Shown: positions 40,303-49,089 of the stretch, one piece after another
How positions within the stretch are numbered: position 1 is the stretch's first letter
Layout of the letters: each line of letters opens with the position of its first letter
NCBI GenBank assembly: GCA_011082265.1
Contig: CP049781.1
Coordinates: 558,001 to 622,000, forward strand
Length of the DNA: 64,000 bases
From: Candidatus Lachnocurva vaginae
GTDB lineage: Bacteria > Bacillota > Clostridia > Lachnospirales > Lachnospiraceae
Direction of reading: 5' to 3'
Notes under the pieces: model-generated
Told to the model about the DNA's origin: nothing
The model's input: the letters and a program-made list of their open reading frames with translations, nothing else
The model's database searches: none
Translations under genes and position numbers: made by a program

Positions 40303-40737
40303 ATGGATATAGATAATAAAAAAGAGCAGGAGCGTGAAGAACTTCACCGTGCTATATGGGCGATTGCTGATGAACTTAGAGGAGCTGTCGACGGATGGGA
40401 TTTTAAAAATTATGTCCTCGGTACGATGTTTTATCGCTATATATCTTATGGCAATGTATGCATCAAATGCGGGTAAATCGGGAGGAGAATTCTTTACACC
40501 CGCAGATGTCTCAAAGCTTCTTACAAAGCTTGGAACTGTAGGAAAATCGGAGGTTAATAAGGTGTATGAGAAGAAAAAAAGCAAAAGGTTATTGATAAAT
40601 TAAAAGGCTTCTTTGATATGTTCTATGGAGTAAGTCCGGCTTATACTAATAATGTAAAAAGTTATACGGATTTTAACGAAAAAGATTTATCGAAAGTAGC
40701 AGAAAATAGTTTATTCTCTAAAGACGATAAAAATTAA
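40303..40737 (+). pseudogene. hsdM: hsdM remnant with internal deletion and frameshifts
   Basis: The start ATG 40303 (AAAGGATAATTA upstream) opens a typical type I methylase N-terminus: REELHRAIWAIADELRGAVDGWDFKNYVLG, then FYRYISY. At about 40445 the frame changes and the sequence jumps to MYASNAGKSGGEFFTPADVSKLLTKL, which lies over 100 residues later in HsdM. A second frame change at about 40575 leads to KLKGFFDMFYG and a stop at 40737; that last piece was not recognised. No hsdS or hsdR is present. The gene is dead. Confidence 0.85.
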
Positions 40738-40778
40738 AAGCTAAATAAATAATATTACTTATTTTGGAAAGGACATCT

Positions 40779-42188
40779 TTGAATAGTTTAGAACATGATA
40801 GACTGCCTCTAGCCATAACATTAACAGAGGATAGAGTAGAAGGATTTATAGAAAAGATAGAATCAATTAAAAAATCAAAAGAGATTATATCTTCTTTTAA
40901 TTATTATTTTGAATGCCGAATTGACTTCATAAAAGATATAAATAAAATGGAAAAGGAAGAATTTATATCTATCTTAAATGCTTTAAAGCATTATAGAAAT
41001 ATTCTGATTTTTACGTTAAGAACTAAAAGAGAAGGTGGACATTTTTCTAAAATTGATAAATATTTTGAGTATCTAAATTTAGCAGAGGATATTTTAAAGC
41101 CGAAATTTTTGGATGTTGAAGCAAAATTTTTTATGGAATATAAGGGAAATGAAGAATCTAAGGAATTACTTAGAAAAATGGATAATGAGAAATTTCTTAG
41201 AAAGATGGATAATGCTATATATGATTCAAATATAAAACCAGCACAGCTTCATGACTTGCTTAAAAAATCTCATAAGAATAGTACAAAAGTTATAGGCTCT
41301 TTTCATATTATAGATGAGCCTAAGGATAAAAAGTTTTTATTTAATAAGCTTTTAGATTTATATAATTTGAATTTTGATATTTTAAAAATAGCTTCGATTT
41401 CAAAAAGCGTAGAAGACGTAAAAAATATGCTTGATTTGCCAAAGGATTTTTTAGAATATAAAAAAGCAAATCCTAATATAGCTTTTGATAAAAAGGATAT
41501 AATCATAATCTCGATGGGACAATTAGGTGAGATTACACGCTTATATAGTAACGAAAATGCTCCATTCATTTTTGCAACGGAAAAAGGAAAAAGTAAAATC
41601 GGGCAAATCTTCTATAAAGACATGGAAAAATATCTTTCAGCAATCGATAAATTTAAAAAGAGTAAGAAGAAAAATATCTACATTATAGGCTTTATGGGAG
41701 TAGGGAAAACTAATTTCGGAAATATTCTTTCAAAGAAATTAAAACTTCCATTTTTCGATATGGATAAGCTATTAGAGGATGTCTTTAAAATGTCTGTGGA
41801 AGATTATTTTTCTAAATTCGGGGAAGAAGCATTTAGAAGAGAAGAAGCAGCTCTTTTAGCGATTTTATCAGAGGTGGGACCTTGCGTGATATCTTGCGGA
41901 GGCGGCATAGTGACAAATAAAGAAAATATCTTTATTATGAAAAAAAGCGGAATTATCGTTGAACTTTATGCGTCTTTGTACACTATAAAATATAATTTAA
42001 GGCATAGCTATAAAAGACCTCTCTTAAAAGATTTTTTTGAAAAGGGCGAAGTCTTGACTTTAAAAAAACTTTTTATTGAAAGAAAAGACATGTATCAAGG
42101 TATAAGCGATATTTCAATAAGCAGAAATAAAAGAGTAAAAAGCGATTTTGACCGTGTTATAGATTTATATTTATCATATCTTAAATAA
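40779..42188 (+). CDS. aroDK: Fused 3-dehydroquinate dehydratase (type I) - shikimate kinase
   Basis: 469 residues from TTG 40779, chosen because GGAAAGGA sits 5 bases upstream. Residues 1-275 are type I dehydroquinate dehydratase: PLAITLTEDRVEGF, ILIFTLRTKREGG, the catalytic His in IGSFHIID, the Schiff-base Lys (about 203) in FDILKIAS, and IIISMGQLGEITRLYS. A Lys-rich linker leads to shikimate kinase from about 298: IYIIGFMGVGKT (P-loop), FFDMDKLLED, FRREEAALL and VISCGGGIV. The two enzymes are steps 3 and 5 of the chorismate pathway, so the intervening shikimate dehydrogenase must be elsewhere. All key residues appear present. The type I dehydratase-kinase fusion is unusual in bacteria. Confidence 0.92.
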   Translation: MNSLEHDRLPLAITLTEDRVEGFIEKIESIKKSKEIISSFNYYFECRIDFIKDINKMEKEEFISILNALKHYRNILIFTLRTKREGGHFSKIDKYFEYLNLAEDILKPKFLDVEAKFFMEYKGNEESKELLRKMDNEKFLRKMDNAIYDSNIKPAQLHDLLKKSHKNSTKVIGSFHIIDEPKDKKFLFNKLLDLYNLNFDILKIASISKSVEDVKNMLDLPKDFLEYKKANPNIAFDKKDIIIISMGQLGEITRLYSNENAPFIFATEKGKSKIGQIFYKDMEKYLSAIDKFKKSKKKNIYIIGFMGVGKTNFGNILSKKLKLPFFDMDKLLEDVFKMSVEDYFSKFGEEAFRREEAALLAILSEVGPCVISCGGGIVTNKENIFIMKKSGIIVELYASLYTIKYNLRHSYKRPLLKDFFEKGEVLTLKKLFIERKDMYQGISDISISRNKRVKSDFDRVIDLYLSYLK

Positions 42189-42280
42189 AATCGGTTATTT
42201 AAAATAGTCATATTATAAAATTTTAGTAATAAAATTGACTTTATTACAAAATAATGATAATCTTGTTAAGAAATTGTTAA

Positions 42281-42354
42281 GTAGGCGTGGCGTAGCTGGA
42301 TAACGCATCGGACTCCGACTCCGAAGATCGCCGGTTCGAATCCGGTCGTCTACA
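42281..42354 (+). tRNA. tRNA-Arg (anticodon CCG)
   Basis: The cloverleaf is complete: acceptor arms GTAGGCG/CGTCTAC, D arm GCGT/ACGC, anticodon arms TCGGA/TCCGA with loop CTCCGAC (CCG at positions 34-36), T arm with TTCGAAT, and discriminator A. It reads CGG codons, which are rare in this AT-rich genome. No CCA is encoded. Confidence 0.97.
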
Positions 42355-42438
42355 TATGCTATTTTTATAGTGTATATGTAAGCTAAAAGCTATAGCCTGG
42401 AAACTAAAATTAAGAACAATATATTGAAAAGGATTTAT

Positions 42439-43734
42439 ATGAAAAAAGAGGATTTAAACAAGTATTTAGATAAAGCAAAAGAGTATTTAAAAAAAGCCGA
42501 AGCTTGGCTAACTGACAAAAAGCATTTCAGATATTATGGGGCTTTTGTAGTTGTTATTTTAATAATTGTGATACTTGGAAGCTTTACAGGAACAAAGAAG
42601 ATTGTTGAAGGTGTATATAAGAATTATACGAACGAAAGCAAAAATGGAAACAAAGAAGTTACTAATCTTATGAACACATACTACAAAGCGTATGCAAAAG
42701 GTGATGTTAAAACAATAAAGAAGATTGCAAAGCCTATTTCCGATAAGGAAGAAAGCTATATAAAGTTTTTTAGTAAGTACCTTGATAAATATGAGGATAT
42801 AGAAGTTTATAGTAAAAAGGGATTAACGAATGATTCACTTTTGATTTCCGTATCAATGAATATTCGCTTTAAAGGCATAAAAACAAAGGCGGCAGGACTT
42901 GACTTTTTCTATCTAAAAAAAGGAAAAGATGATAAGCTTTACATCGATAATGTGTATAGCAATTTTAATTCCAACAACAGCGAATTTAAGATGGATAAAA
43001 AAATAGTTAAGCTCATTAAAACATTTGAAAAGCAAGATGATGTTCAAAAGCTTCAGGAAAAAGTCCAAAAGAAGTTTAATGCTGCTATGCTTAAGGATGA
43101 AAAATTAAATGCTTTCCTTTCTGATGAGCTTATCGCTGCTACAGAAAAATGGTCAAATGAATATGACGAAAAAGTAGCAAAAGAAAAGGGAAAAAAGACC
43201 GAAAAAAAGAAGTCAGCTAAGAAGGATAAAAAGAAAGACAAGAAGTCGAAAAAAAAGGACGAAAAGAAGAAATCATCTAAAAAGAAATCTTCAAAGTCTA
43301 AGAGTAAGAAGAGCAAAAAAACTTCTGTAGTTTATTCAAAGGGAGAAGTAGCAGTATATGATTCCGCTTCAACCTCCGGAAATAATTTAGGTAAGCTAAC
43401 AATAGGACAGGAGCTTAAGAAGATTAAAGAAAAAGGAGATTTTGTAGAAATTAAATATGAAGACAAGAAAGCTTATGTAGAAAAGAAATATTTGTCTGAT
43501 AAGAAGCTTGATAATAACGACGTTGTTATTGTTGAAAAACTTCCTGACGGAAAAACTGTTGATTTAACGGGCACTGTAAGACTTAGAGAAGGTGCAAGCG
43601 AAAGTACAAAGATTGTAGATTTAGGATATGCAAAAGAGCCGGTGACTTTGCATGAAAGCTATGCGTCAGGATGGACAAGAGTTACATCGATGAGAGGAAT
43701 AACAGGATATGTAAAATCTGAATTTATCGAGTAA
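42439..43734 (+). CDS. Membrane-anchored protein with Lys-rich stalk and two SH3-like domains
   Basis: 431 residues from ATG 42439 (AAAAGGA upstream). A short cytoplasmic helix is followed by one membrane span (about 32-54, YYGAFVVVILIIVILGSF) and an extracellular alpha/beta domain that resembles NTF2/DUF4878-type folds (VTNLMNTYYKAYAKGDVKTIKKIA). Then comes an extremely Lys-rich stretch (about 240-300). Two bacterial SH3 domains end the protein (VYSKGEVAVYDSASTSGNNL and TVRLREGASESTKIVDLG, ending RGITGYVKSEFI). It probably binds the cell wall or anionic polymers from the membrane. Exact function is unknown. Confidence 0.75.
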   Translation: MKKEDLNKYLDKAKEYLKKAEAWLTDKKHFRYYGAFVVVILIIVILGSFTGTKKIVEGVYKNYTNESKNGNKEVTNLMNTYYKAYAKGDVKTIKKIAKPISDKEESYIKFFSKYLDKYEDIEVYSKKGLTNDSLLISVSMNIRFKGIKTKAAGLDFFYLKKGKDDKLYIDNVYSNFNSNNSEFKMDKKIVKLIKTFEKQDDVQKLQEKVQKKFNAAMLKDEKLNAFLSDELIAATEKWSNEYDEKVAKEKGKKTEKKKSAKKDKKKDKKSKKKDEKKKSSKKKSSKSKSKKSKKTSVVYSKGEVAVYDSASTSGNNLGKLTIGQELKKIKEKGDFVEIKYEDKKAYVEKKYLSDKKLDNNDVVIVEKLPDGKTVDLTGTVRLREGASESTKIVDLGYAKEPVTLHESYASGWTRVTSMRGITGYVKSEFIE

Positions 43735-43783
43735 TTTTTATAAAATTTGCTAACAAGTAGTACGGATAAAATATAAAAAATAA

Positions 43784-43827
43784 GGTCCTAATAATTCTTT
43801 TTTAAAGAGTTATTGGGGCTTTATTTT
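43784..43827 (+). terminator. Terminator after SH3 protein gene
   Basis: CCTAATAATTC pairs with GAGTTATTGGGG (G-T pairs included) around TTTTTTAAA, followed by CTTTATTTT. Confidence 0.75.
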
Positions 43828-43938
43828 GCTTAAAAATATTTTGCTGATATATATGAGTAGTTTTTATAATGAGATATTTTTGAAAAAATGTTATTATAAA
43901 GGAGCTATGTATAAGATTAAGAGATAAAAGGTTAAAAG

Positions 43939-44637
43939 ATGAGAATTAATAAATATCTTTCTTTTGCAGGCTTTGCATCTAGAAGAAAAGCAGATGAGCT
44001 TATAAAAGAAGGAAAAATAACAATAAATGATAGAATTGCTATTTTGGGAGATGAAGTATCTAAAAAAGATATTGTAAAATGTGAGGATACTATTATAAAA
44101 AGAAAAAGTAATGATGTAATTTTATTATTTAATAAGCCAAAAGGGATTGTTTGTACTTCTGAAAAGCGTGAAAAAAATAATATCATAGACTATATTAATT
44201 ATCCGGTTAGAATATTTAATGTTGGAAGACTTGATAGGGATTCTCACGGACTTATACTTCTTACAAATATGGGAGAAATTTCAAATAAAGTTTTAAAAGC
44301 GAGAAATTATCACGAAAAGGAATATATAGTTACAGTAGATAAAAAAATTACTGACAGATTTTTAAAATGTTTAAGAGAAGGTATTTATTTAAAGGATTTA
44401 GAAACGACTACAAGGCCCTGCAAAGTATGGAAAACTAAAGATAAAGAGTTTCATATAATTCTTACGCAGGGGCTTAATCGTCAAATTAGAAGAATGTGTA
44501 AGGAATGCCATTATAAGGTTATAGATTTATTTAGGATAAGAATTATGAATCTTGATATTAGAGGCATAAAAGAAGGAAAATATAGAGAAATTAAAGAGCT
44601 TGAATATAACGAGCTTTTAAAAATATTACATTATTAA
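43939..44637 (+). CDS. rluF: 23S rRNA pseudouridine synthase, RluF type
   Basis: 232 residues. An N-terminal S4 domain (RINKYLSFAGFASRRKADELIKEGKITIN) precedes the RsuA/RluB/RluF catalytic core: LLFNKPKGIVCT, VGRLDRDSHGLILLTNMGE with the catalytic Asp, YHEKEYIVTVDKKITDRF, and LTQGLNRQIRRMCKECHYKVIDLFRIRIMNLDI. The KEYIVTVDK and LTQGLNRQIRRM wording favours RluF (U2604) over RluB. The protein ends soon after the catalytic domain, as in Firmicutes homologues. It probably shares a transcript with ligA. Confidence 0.92.
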   Translation: MRINKYLSFAGFASRRKADELIKEGKITINDRIAILGDEVSKKDIVKCEDTIIKRKSNDVILLFNKPKGIVCTSEKREKNNIIDYINYPVRIFNVGRLDRDSHGLILLTNMGEISNKVLKARNYHEKEYIVTVDKKITDRFLKCLREGIYLKDLETTTRPCKVWKTKDKEFHIILTQGLNRQIRRMCKECHYKVIDLFRIRIMNLDIRGIKEGKYREIKELEYNELLKILHY

Positions 44638-44691
44638 CATATTGATTTGTACGTTGAATTTAAAAATATATTATGTAAAAGGAATAAAGAT

Positions 44692-46716
44692 ATGGAAAGA
44701 CCGTCAAAAAAAGAATATGAAAAGCTAAAAGACAAAATAAAATATCATATGAACCTTTACTATAACGAGGATAATCCTGAAATTTCAGATGAAGAATATG
44801 ATGCACTTATGACTGAATTAAAGCAGATTGAAAAAGATAATCCGACTTGGGTAACAATAGATTCTCCTACGCAGATTATCGGAGGAGTAGCAAAACGTGA
44901 GGCAGGTGAGAAGGTTACTCATAATATTCCTATGCTTTCTATCGAAGACGTATTTGACTATGAAAGCGTAAAAGATTGGGTAAGAAAAGTAAAAAAAATG
45001 CACCCTGATGTATCTTTTTCTGTAGAGCAGAAGATTGACGGGCTTAGCCTTACGCTTAGGTATAGAAAAGAAAAAGATAAGATGACTCTTTATATGGCAG
45101 AGACGAGAGGAGACGGGCTTATAGGAGAAGATGTTACGAAGAATGCACTTGTAATAGATGATGTAAAAAAGACATTAAATGCTTCTTATGATTATCTTGA
45201 AATCAGAGGTGAAGTGTATTTAAGCCATGACTCATTTAATGCTTTTAATGAAGAACAGGAAGAACTTGGAAAGAAGCCGGCTGCAAATCCAAGAAACCTT
45301 GCAGCGGGAACGCTAAGGCAGCTTGACAGTTCAATAACGAAAAAGAGAGGGCTTTCCATGTTCATTTTTAATGTTCAGGACGGTCCAAAAGACCTTATGA
45401 CTTCTCAGACTAAAGGACTTGATATATTAAATAAGCTTGGAGTTACAACAGTTTTTCATAAAAAATGTAATACGGAAGATGAAATCATTGAAGCAATTGA
45501 AGAAATTGGAGATATGAGAGAAAATCTCCCTTATGATATAGACGGTGCTGTCGTAAAAATTGATAATATTGAGTATAGAACAGATTTCCCTTTTGGAAGT
45601 AAGTATCAGGCAGGACATATTGCTTACAAATATCCGCCTGAAGAAAAGAATGTTATTATATTTAACATAATAGAAACAGTTGGAAGAACAGGTAAAATAG
45701 GCTTTATAGGAGAAGTGTGTGACGAAAATACCAAAAAGCCTGTAAGACTTTGCAAAACAAATGTATCACGAGTTACGCTTCACAATATGGATTATATTAA
45801 CGATATGAAAATTGGAATCGGAGGAGTGTACAAGATTAAAAAGTCGGGCGATATAATCCCTAAACTTTGCGGTGTTGTAAAAGAACCGAAAGAAGTTTAT
45901 AAGATAAATGAATTTTGCCCTATTTGCGGAGAAAAAATTGTAAAAGAAGATGATACAGCCGATTTACGCTGCATAAATCTTACATGCCCTTCAATACAGA
46001 AACGCTCGATTTCTTATTTTACATCAATTAACTGCATGAATATTATGGGTCTTGGAGACCTTCTAATTGAAGCTCTTATTAATAATGGATATCTAAAAAG
46101 TTATGCCGATTTATATCATTTAAAAGATTATAGAGATGAACTCGTAGAAAAAGGAATTATTGGAAGAGAAAAAAATACGGATAAATTGTTAAAGGCGATA
46201 GAGGATTCTAAAAATAATAGCCCTAAACGTCTTCTTGCAGGTCTTGGTATAAGAAATGTAGGAAGAAGAACAGCTTCTACTTTAATTGATTATTTTAAGT
46301 CGATTGACAATATAATTTCAGCATCAGAAGATGCATTAAAAGATGTGCCTGATATAGGAGATATTACAGTAGTTTCCATAAAAGACTTTTTCCTAAATGA
46401 AAAAAATAAAGAAATTATTTTAGATCTTAAAAAGTCGGGCCTTAAGTTTTATATAGATGAAAGCGAAATAAAGGATAAGAAAGATACTTTATCGGGAAAG
46501 AAATTTGTTATTACGGGAACTCTTAAGAATTATAAGAGAAAAGAAATTGAAGAACTTGTAATAAGTAACGGAGGTAAGATAGCAGGAAGCGTATCAAAAA
46601 ACACAGATTATCTTATCGCAGGAGAAAATGCCGGGAGTAAACTTACAAAGGCAAAAAGCCTTAATGTAAAAGTAATATCTGAAGATGAATTTCTTAAGAT
46701 GATTCATTCAGTGTAA
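44692..46716 (+). CDS. ligA: NAD-dependent DNA ligase
   Basis: 674 residues from ATG 44692 (AAAAGGA upstream). The Ia domain and nucleotidyltransferase are intact: SDEEYDALM, SIEDVFDYESV, the adenylated Lys in SVEQKIDGLSL, GEVYLSHDSFN, GTLRQLD. The OB domain (VGRTGKIGF), a zinc finger (CPICGEKI...CINLTC), helix-hairpin-helix repeats (LAGLGIRNVGRRTASTLIDYF) and a C-terminal BRCT (GKKFVITGTLKNYKRKEIEELV) follow. It seals Okazaki-fragment nicks. The last 13 bases overlap the convergent racemase gene. Confidence 0.97.
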   Translation: MERPSKKEYEKLKDKIKYHMNLYYNEDNPEISDEEYDALMTELKQIEKDNPTWVTIDSPTQIIGGVAKREAGEKVTHNIPMLSIEDVFDYESVKDWVRKVKKMHPDVSFSVEQKIDGLSLTLRYRKEKDKMTLYMAETRGDGLIGEDVTKNALVIDDVKKTLNASYDYLEIRGEVYLSHDSFNAFNEEQEELGKKPAANPRNLAAGTLRQLDSSITKKRGLSMFIFNVQDGPKDLMTSQTKGLDILNKLGVTTVFHKKCNTEDEIIEAIEEIGDMRENLPYDIDGAVVKIDNIEYRTDFPFGSKYQAGHIAYKYPPEEKNVIIFNIIETVGRTGKIGFIGEVCDENTKKPVRLCKTNVSRVTLHNMDYINDMKIGIGGVYKIKKSGDIIPKLCGVVKEPKEVYKINEFCPICGEKIVKEDDTADLRCINLTCPSIQKRSISYFTSINCMNIMGLGDLLIEALINNGYLKSYADLYHLKDYRDELVEKGIIGREKNTDKLLKAIEDSKNNSPKRLLAGLGIRNVGRRTASTLIDYFKSIDNIISASEDALKDVPDIGDITVVSIKDFFLNEKNKEIILDLKKSGLKFYIDESEIKDKKDTLSGKKFVITGTLKNYKRKEIEELVISNGGKIAGSVSKNTDYLIAGENAGSKLTKAKSLNVKVISEDEFLKMIHSV

Positions 46717-47414
46717 TTATGTAAAAAGAATTTCACGCATTCATCAGCAAGTACATCAGTAGAATCTATATACATATTTGAAAGCTCGTGATATTCCTTA
46801 TATACAGATAACTCCGTACAACCTAAGATTGCTTTATCGCATCCGGCATCTTTTATCGCTTTATCAATTTTAGCGAAAGTATCAGGATTACCTTTTTCTC
46901 CTTTTTTTATTTCATCATAAATAAGGTGCATAACTTCTTTTTGAATATCTTCTTCGGGTTCAAAAGATATAAGACCATAAGCTTCAATAGCTTTTCTATA
47001 AACGCCTGTTTTAATAGTACCGTCAGTAGCAATAATTGCTATCTTTTTATTCTTAGGATTTTCTTTAATTCTTTTTATTGTAAGACGCGGCATATGTAAA
47101 ATCGGGATGGAAAGCTTTTCTTGTAAATCGTCTGCAAAGTAATGAGCTGTATTACATGAAATTGCGATACAGCTGCAGCCTGATTTCTCTAAAAAAAGGC
47201 AGTCTGAAAGGAGCTTATTAAAAATATCCTCGGTATTATGAGAAAGAATAGAAGCTGTTCTATCCGGTATAAAAGTATCACTTAAAATAAGCGTAGGAAT
47301 ATGCTCCTGATCGTTTTTTGCAGGAGTTTTATCGATAATCCTATGATATAAAATTTGTGTAGCTTCAGGCCCCATTCCACCTAAGATTCCTAAAAATTTT
47401 TTTTGCTCTTTCAT
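46704..47414 (-). CDS. racD: Aspartate/glutamate racemase family, probable aspartate racemase
   Basis: 236 residues. GILGGMGPEATQILYHRIID at the N-terminus, the first catalytic Cys in SGCSCIAISCNTAHYF and the second in AILGCTELS mark a cofactor-independent two-cysteine racemase of the Asp/Glu family. The upstream gene on this strand encodes a D-aspartate ligase-like ATP-grasp enzyme, so the product most likely makes D-Asp for peptidoglycan. The ATG follows ATGGAGATAAA on this strand. Its 3' end overlaps ligA's 3' end by 13 bases (convergent). Confidence 0.9.
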   Translation of the reverse strand: MKEQKKFLGILGGMGPEATQILYHRIIDKTPAKNDQEHIPTLILSDTFIPDRTASILSHNTEDIFNKLLSDCLFLEKSGCSCIAISCNTAHYFADDLQEKLSIPILHMPRLTIKRIKENPKNKKIAIIATDGTIKTGVYRKAIEAYGLISFEPEEDIQKEVMHLIYDEIKKGEKGNPDTFAKIDKAIKDAGCDKAILGCTELSVYKEYHELSNMYIDSTDVLADECVKFFLHNYTE

Positions 47415-47557
47415 TTTATCTCCATAAAAGTTTCTTTTTTCTTACAATTCATCTTTATAAAAAATCTTTTTCTTACAATTCATCTTTATAAAAAATTTTT
47501 TCCTTAAAATGCATCTTCATAAAAGTTTTTTTCCCTTACAACGCATTTTCATACAAA
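47409..47557 (-). repeat. About five degenerate 31-32-bp tandem repeats
   Basis: CTTACAATTCATCTTTATAA recurs at 47441 and 47472, with looser copies at about 47409, 47503 and 47535. On the minus strand each unit (ATAAAGATGAATTGTAAG) resembles the racemase's own ribosome-site/start region (ATGGAGATAAAATGAAAG). The array fills the gap between the ligase and racemase genes. Confidence 0.85.
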
Positions 47558-48766
47558 TTAGGATTTTTTTTCATAATAAATCTTAAATTTTTTGAAGTGA
47601 CTGTGTAAATTTTTAAATGTCCAAAGCTTTCTTATGAATCCATTATCGAAAGAGTAGAGAAGTGAATTTGATACTTTCCCTTCCTTTTCAAGTTCTTTCA
47701 TTTTAGGATGATATTTACTAATTATATAGTCATAGGAAACACTTTTAGGCACAACTCGCCAAAGAGTTTCATTATCACAAATTTTAAAATCCATTTCTTT
47801 ATTTTTAATATAATCGTTAACAAGATAGGTCGCAATATTAAATCCCGCTCCTGTTACATAATAGTTACTTCTTCCTTGACGACAATTTATTTCAAATGCT
47901 TTATATGTGTTATCTCTCATATCATATTTTAAATCGAAATTTGAAAATCCGATATATCCGATATCTTCAAGGAAATTTTTGATTTTATATGAGAGCTTTT
48001 CATTTTTCTCTGTAAGTATAACAGCATGATTGCCAAGTCCATGAGGCGTATGCTCTTCAAGAAGGACATGACCAAGGCACATCATTTTAACTTTGCCTTT
48101 TTTATCGGAATAATTTGTAAGAACTCCCATATATGAGTCGTCTCCCGGAATCATATCCTGAATTATCATGGAATCAGGATATCCTGCACCGTAGCATTTA
48201 TCTAAAATATTTAAAAGCTCTTTTCTTGAATTTATGATAAATACTTTGTTATTTCCCGGGAATGGATGCTCCCAATAGGTTATCGAGTTTGAAGGCTTTA
48301 ATATAAAAGGTGTCTTAAAAGGGACAGTAAAATCGTGTCCCATTGAAGGTGTATATATTAAAGTGTCGGGATGAGGAATATCATATTTATCACAAAGAGC
48401 GTAAAATTTTTCCTTATGAATAAGCGTATTTAAAAGATTAGGTTTTATATATGGTATTATGCAATTATCCGGAAAATATTCTTTATTTTCCGAAGCAAGC
48501 TGTACATAAGCATCTCCGCAGCCTATAACAAAAACCTTATAATCCTTATGAGAATTTGCAAATGAAATTACAATATCTCTAAAGACTTCAGCTTTTTCGA
48601 TGTTTTCATTAGCTATATAATCGATGATTTTACTCCTTAATGCAGGTCCTGAATTGTACTTTCCATAGCAAACCGATTTTACTTTATATGCTTCATGAAA
48701 TGCTCTTGCAACTGAGTAAACATTTATGTCTCCGCCAAATAAAAGAGGAATAAATTTTTCATTCAT
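47558..48766 (-). CDS. ATP-grasp D-aspartate ligase (Asl-type)
   Basis: 402 residues. FIPLLFGGDINVYSVARAFHEAYKVKSV at the N-terminus, YIKPNLLNTLIHKEKFYALCDKYDIPHPDT, the ATP-grasp lysine strand PFILKPSNSITYWEHPFPG, MIIQDMIPGDDSYMGVL, LGHVLLEEHTPHGLGN and the metal-binding FEINCRQGRSNYYV follow the sequence pattern of Enterococcus faecium Asl(fm). That enzyme adds D-Asp through its beta-carboxylate to the side chain of the peptidoglycan stem Lys (or Orn). Pairing with an aspartate racemase strengthens the call. Cytosolic, about normal length. The amino-acid specificity itself is inferred. Confidence 0.88.
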   Translation of the reverse strand: MNEKFIPLLFGGDINVYSVARAFHEAYKVKSVCYGKYNSGPALRSKIIDYIANENIEKAEVFRDIVISFANSHKDYKVFVIGCGDAYVQLASENKEYFPDNCIIPYIKPNLLNTLIHKEKFYALCDKYDIPHPDTLIYTPSMGHDFTVPFKTPFILKPSNSITYWEHPFPGNNKVFIINSRKELLNILDKCYGAGYPDSMIIQDMIPGDDSYMGVLTNYSDKKGKVKMMCLGHVLLEEHTPHGLGNHAVILTEKNEKLSYKIKNFLEDIGYIGFSNFDLKYDMRDNTYKAFEINCRQGRSNYYVTGAGFNIATYLVNDYIKNKEMDFKICDNETLWRVVPKSVSYDYIISKYHPKMKELEKEGKVSNSLLYSFDNGFIRKLWTFKNLHSHFKKFKIYYEKKS

Positions 48767-48916
48767 ATTAGTATAAGCTCCTCTAAATTTAAAAAGTTTA
48801 ACTGTAATATAAATTTATTGTAATATAAATAATATAAAATAAAAATGCAACTTAAAAAATCACATAAAAATGCATAAAAATTATTATATCACAAAGTACT
48901 TATTGAATAAATAAAG

Positions 48917-48961
48917 TTGACTATAATTTGAAGCTTTGGTAACATATCAAAGCATATGTTA
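48917..48961 (+). promoter_or_regulatory. putP promoter with interlocked inverted repeats
   Basis: TTGACT (48917-48922), 17 bp and TAACAT (48940-48945) form a plausible promoter. Over the -10 lie GCTTTG (48933) pairing with CAAAGC (48948), and TAACATAT (48940) pairing with ATATGTTA (48954): two perfect dyads in interlocked order, likely operator or RNA-fold signals. Confidence 0.6.
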
Positions 48962-49030
48962 TTTGAAATTTAATTTGGTTATTTTTTAATTTTTTAGAAT
49001 AAACTACATTTTTATAAAAATATATAATTA

Positions 49031-49076
49031 GTAAAAATACATATAAAAAATTCGTAAAAATACATATAAAAAATTG
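49031..49076 (+). repeat. Two 23-bp direct repeats before putP
   Basis: GTAAAAATACATATAAAAAA plus TTC/TTG at 49031 and 49054 differ only in the last base. They end one base before GTAAAGGACAAATATG, the putP start region, which they partly resemble. Confidence 0.9.
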
Positions 49077-49089
49077 GTAAAGGACAAAT

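Larger units (their letters stand above)
48767..49089. other. Divergent intergenic region asl / putP
   Basis: 323 bases with no gene. It contains a promoter with interlocked dyads (48917-48961) and two 23-bp direct repeats before putP; the rest is A/T-rich and likely holds the ligase promoter on the minus strand. Confidence 0.7.

Noticed and set aside
42281..42354. tRNA-Arg as prophage integration site
   Set aside because: It is about 11 kb from the recombinases, no partial duplicate of its 3' end was seen, and large serine recombinases rarely use tRNA genes.
48933..48961. Riboswitch-type pseudoknot
   Set aside because: The order fits a pseudoknot but one connecting loop would have zero bases across a 6-bp stem, and the element overlaps a likely -10 box, so DNA-level operators are the simpler reading.
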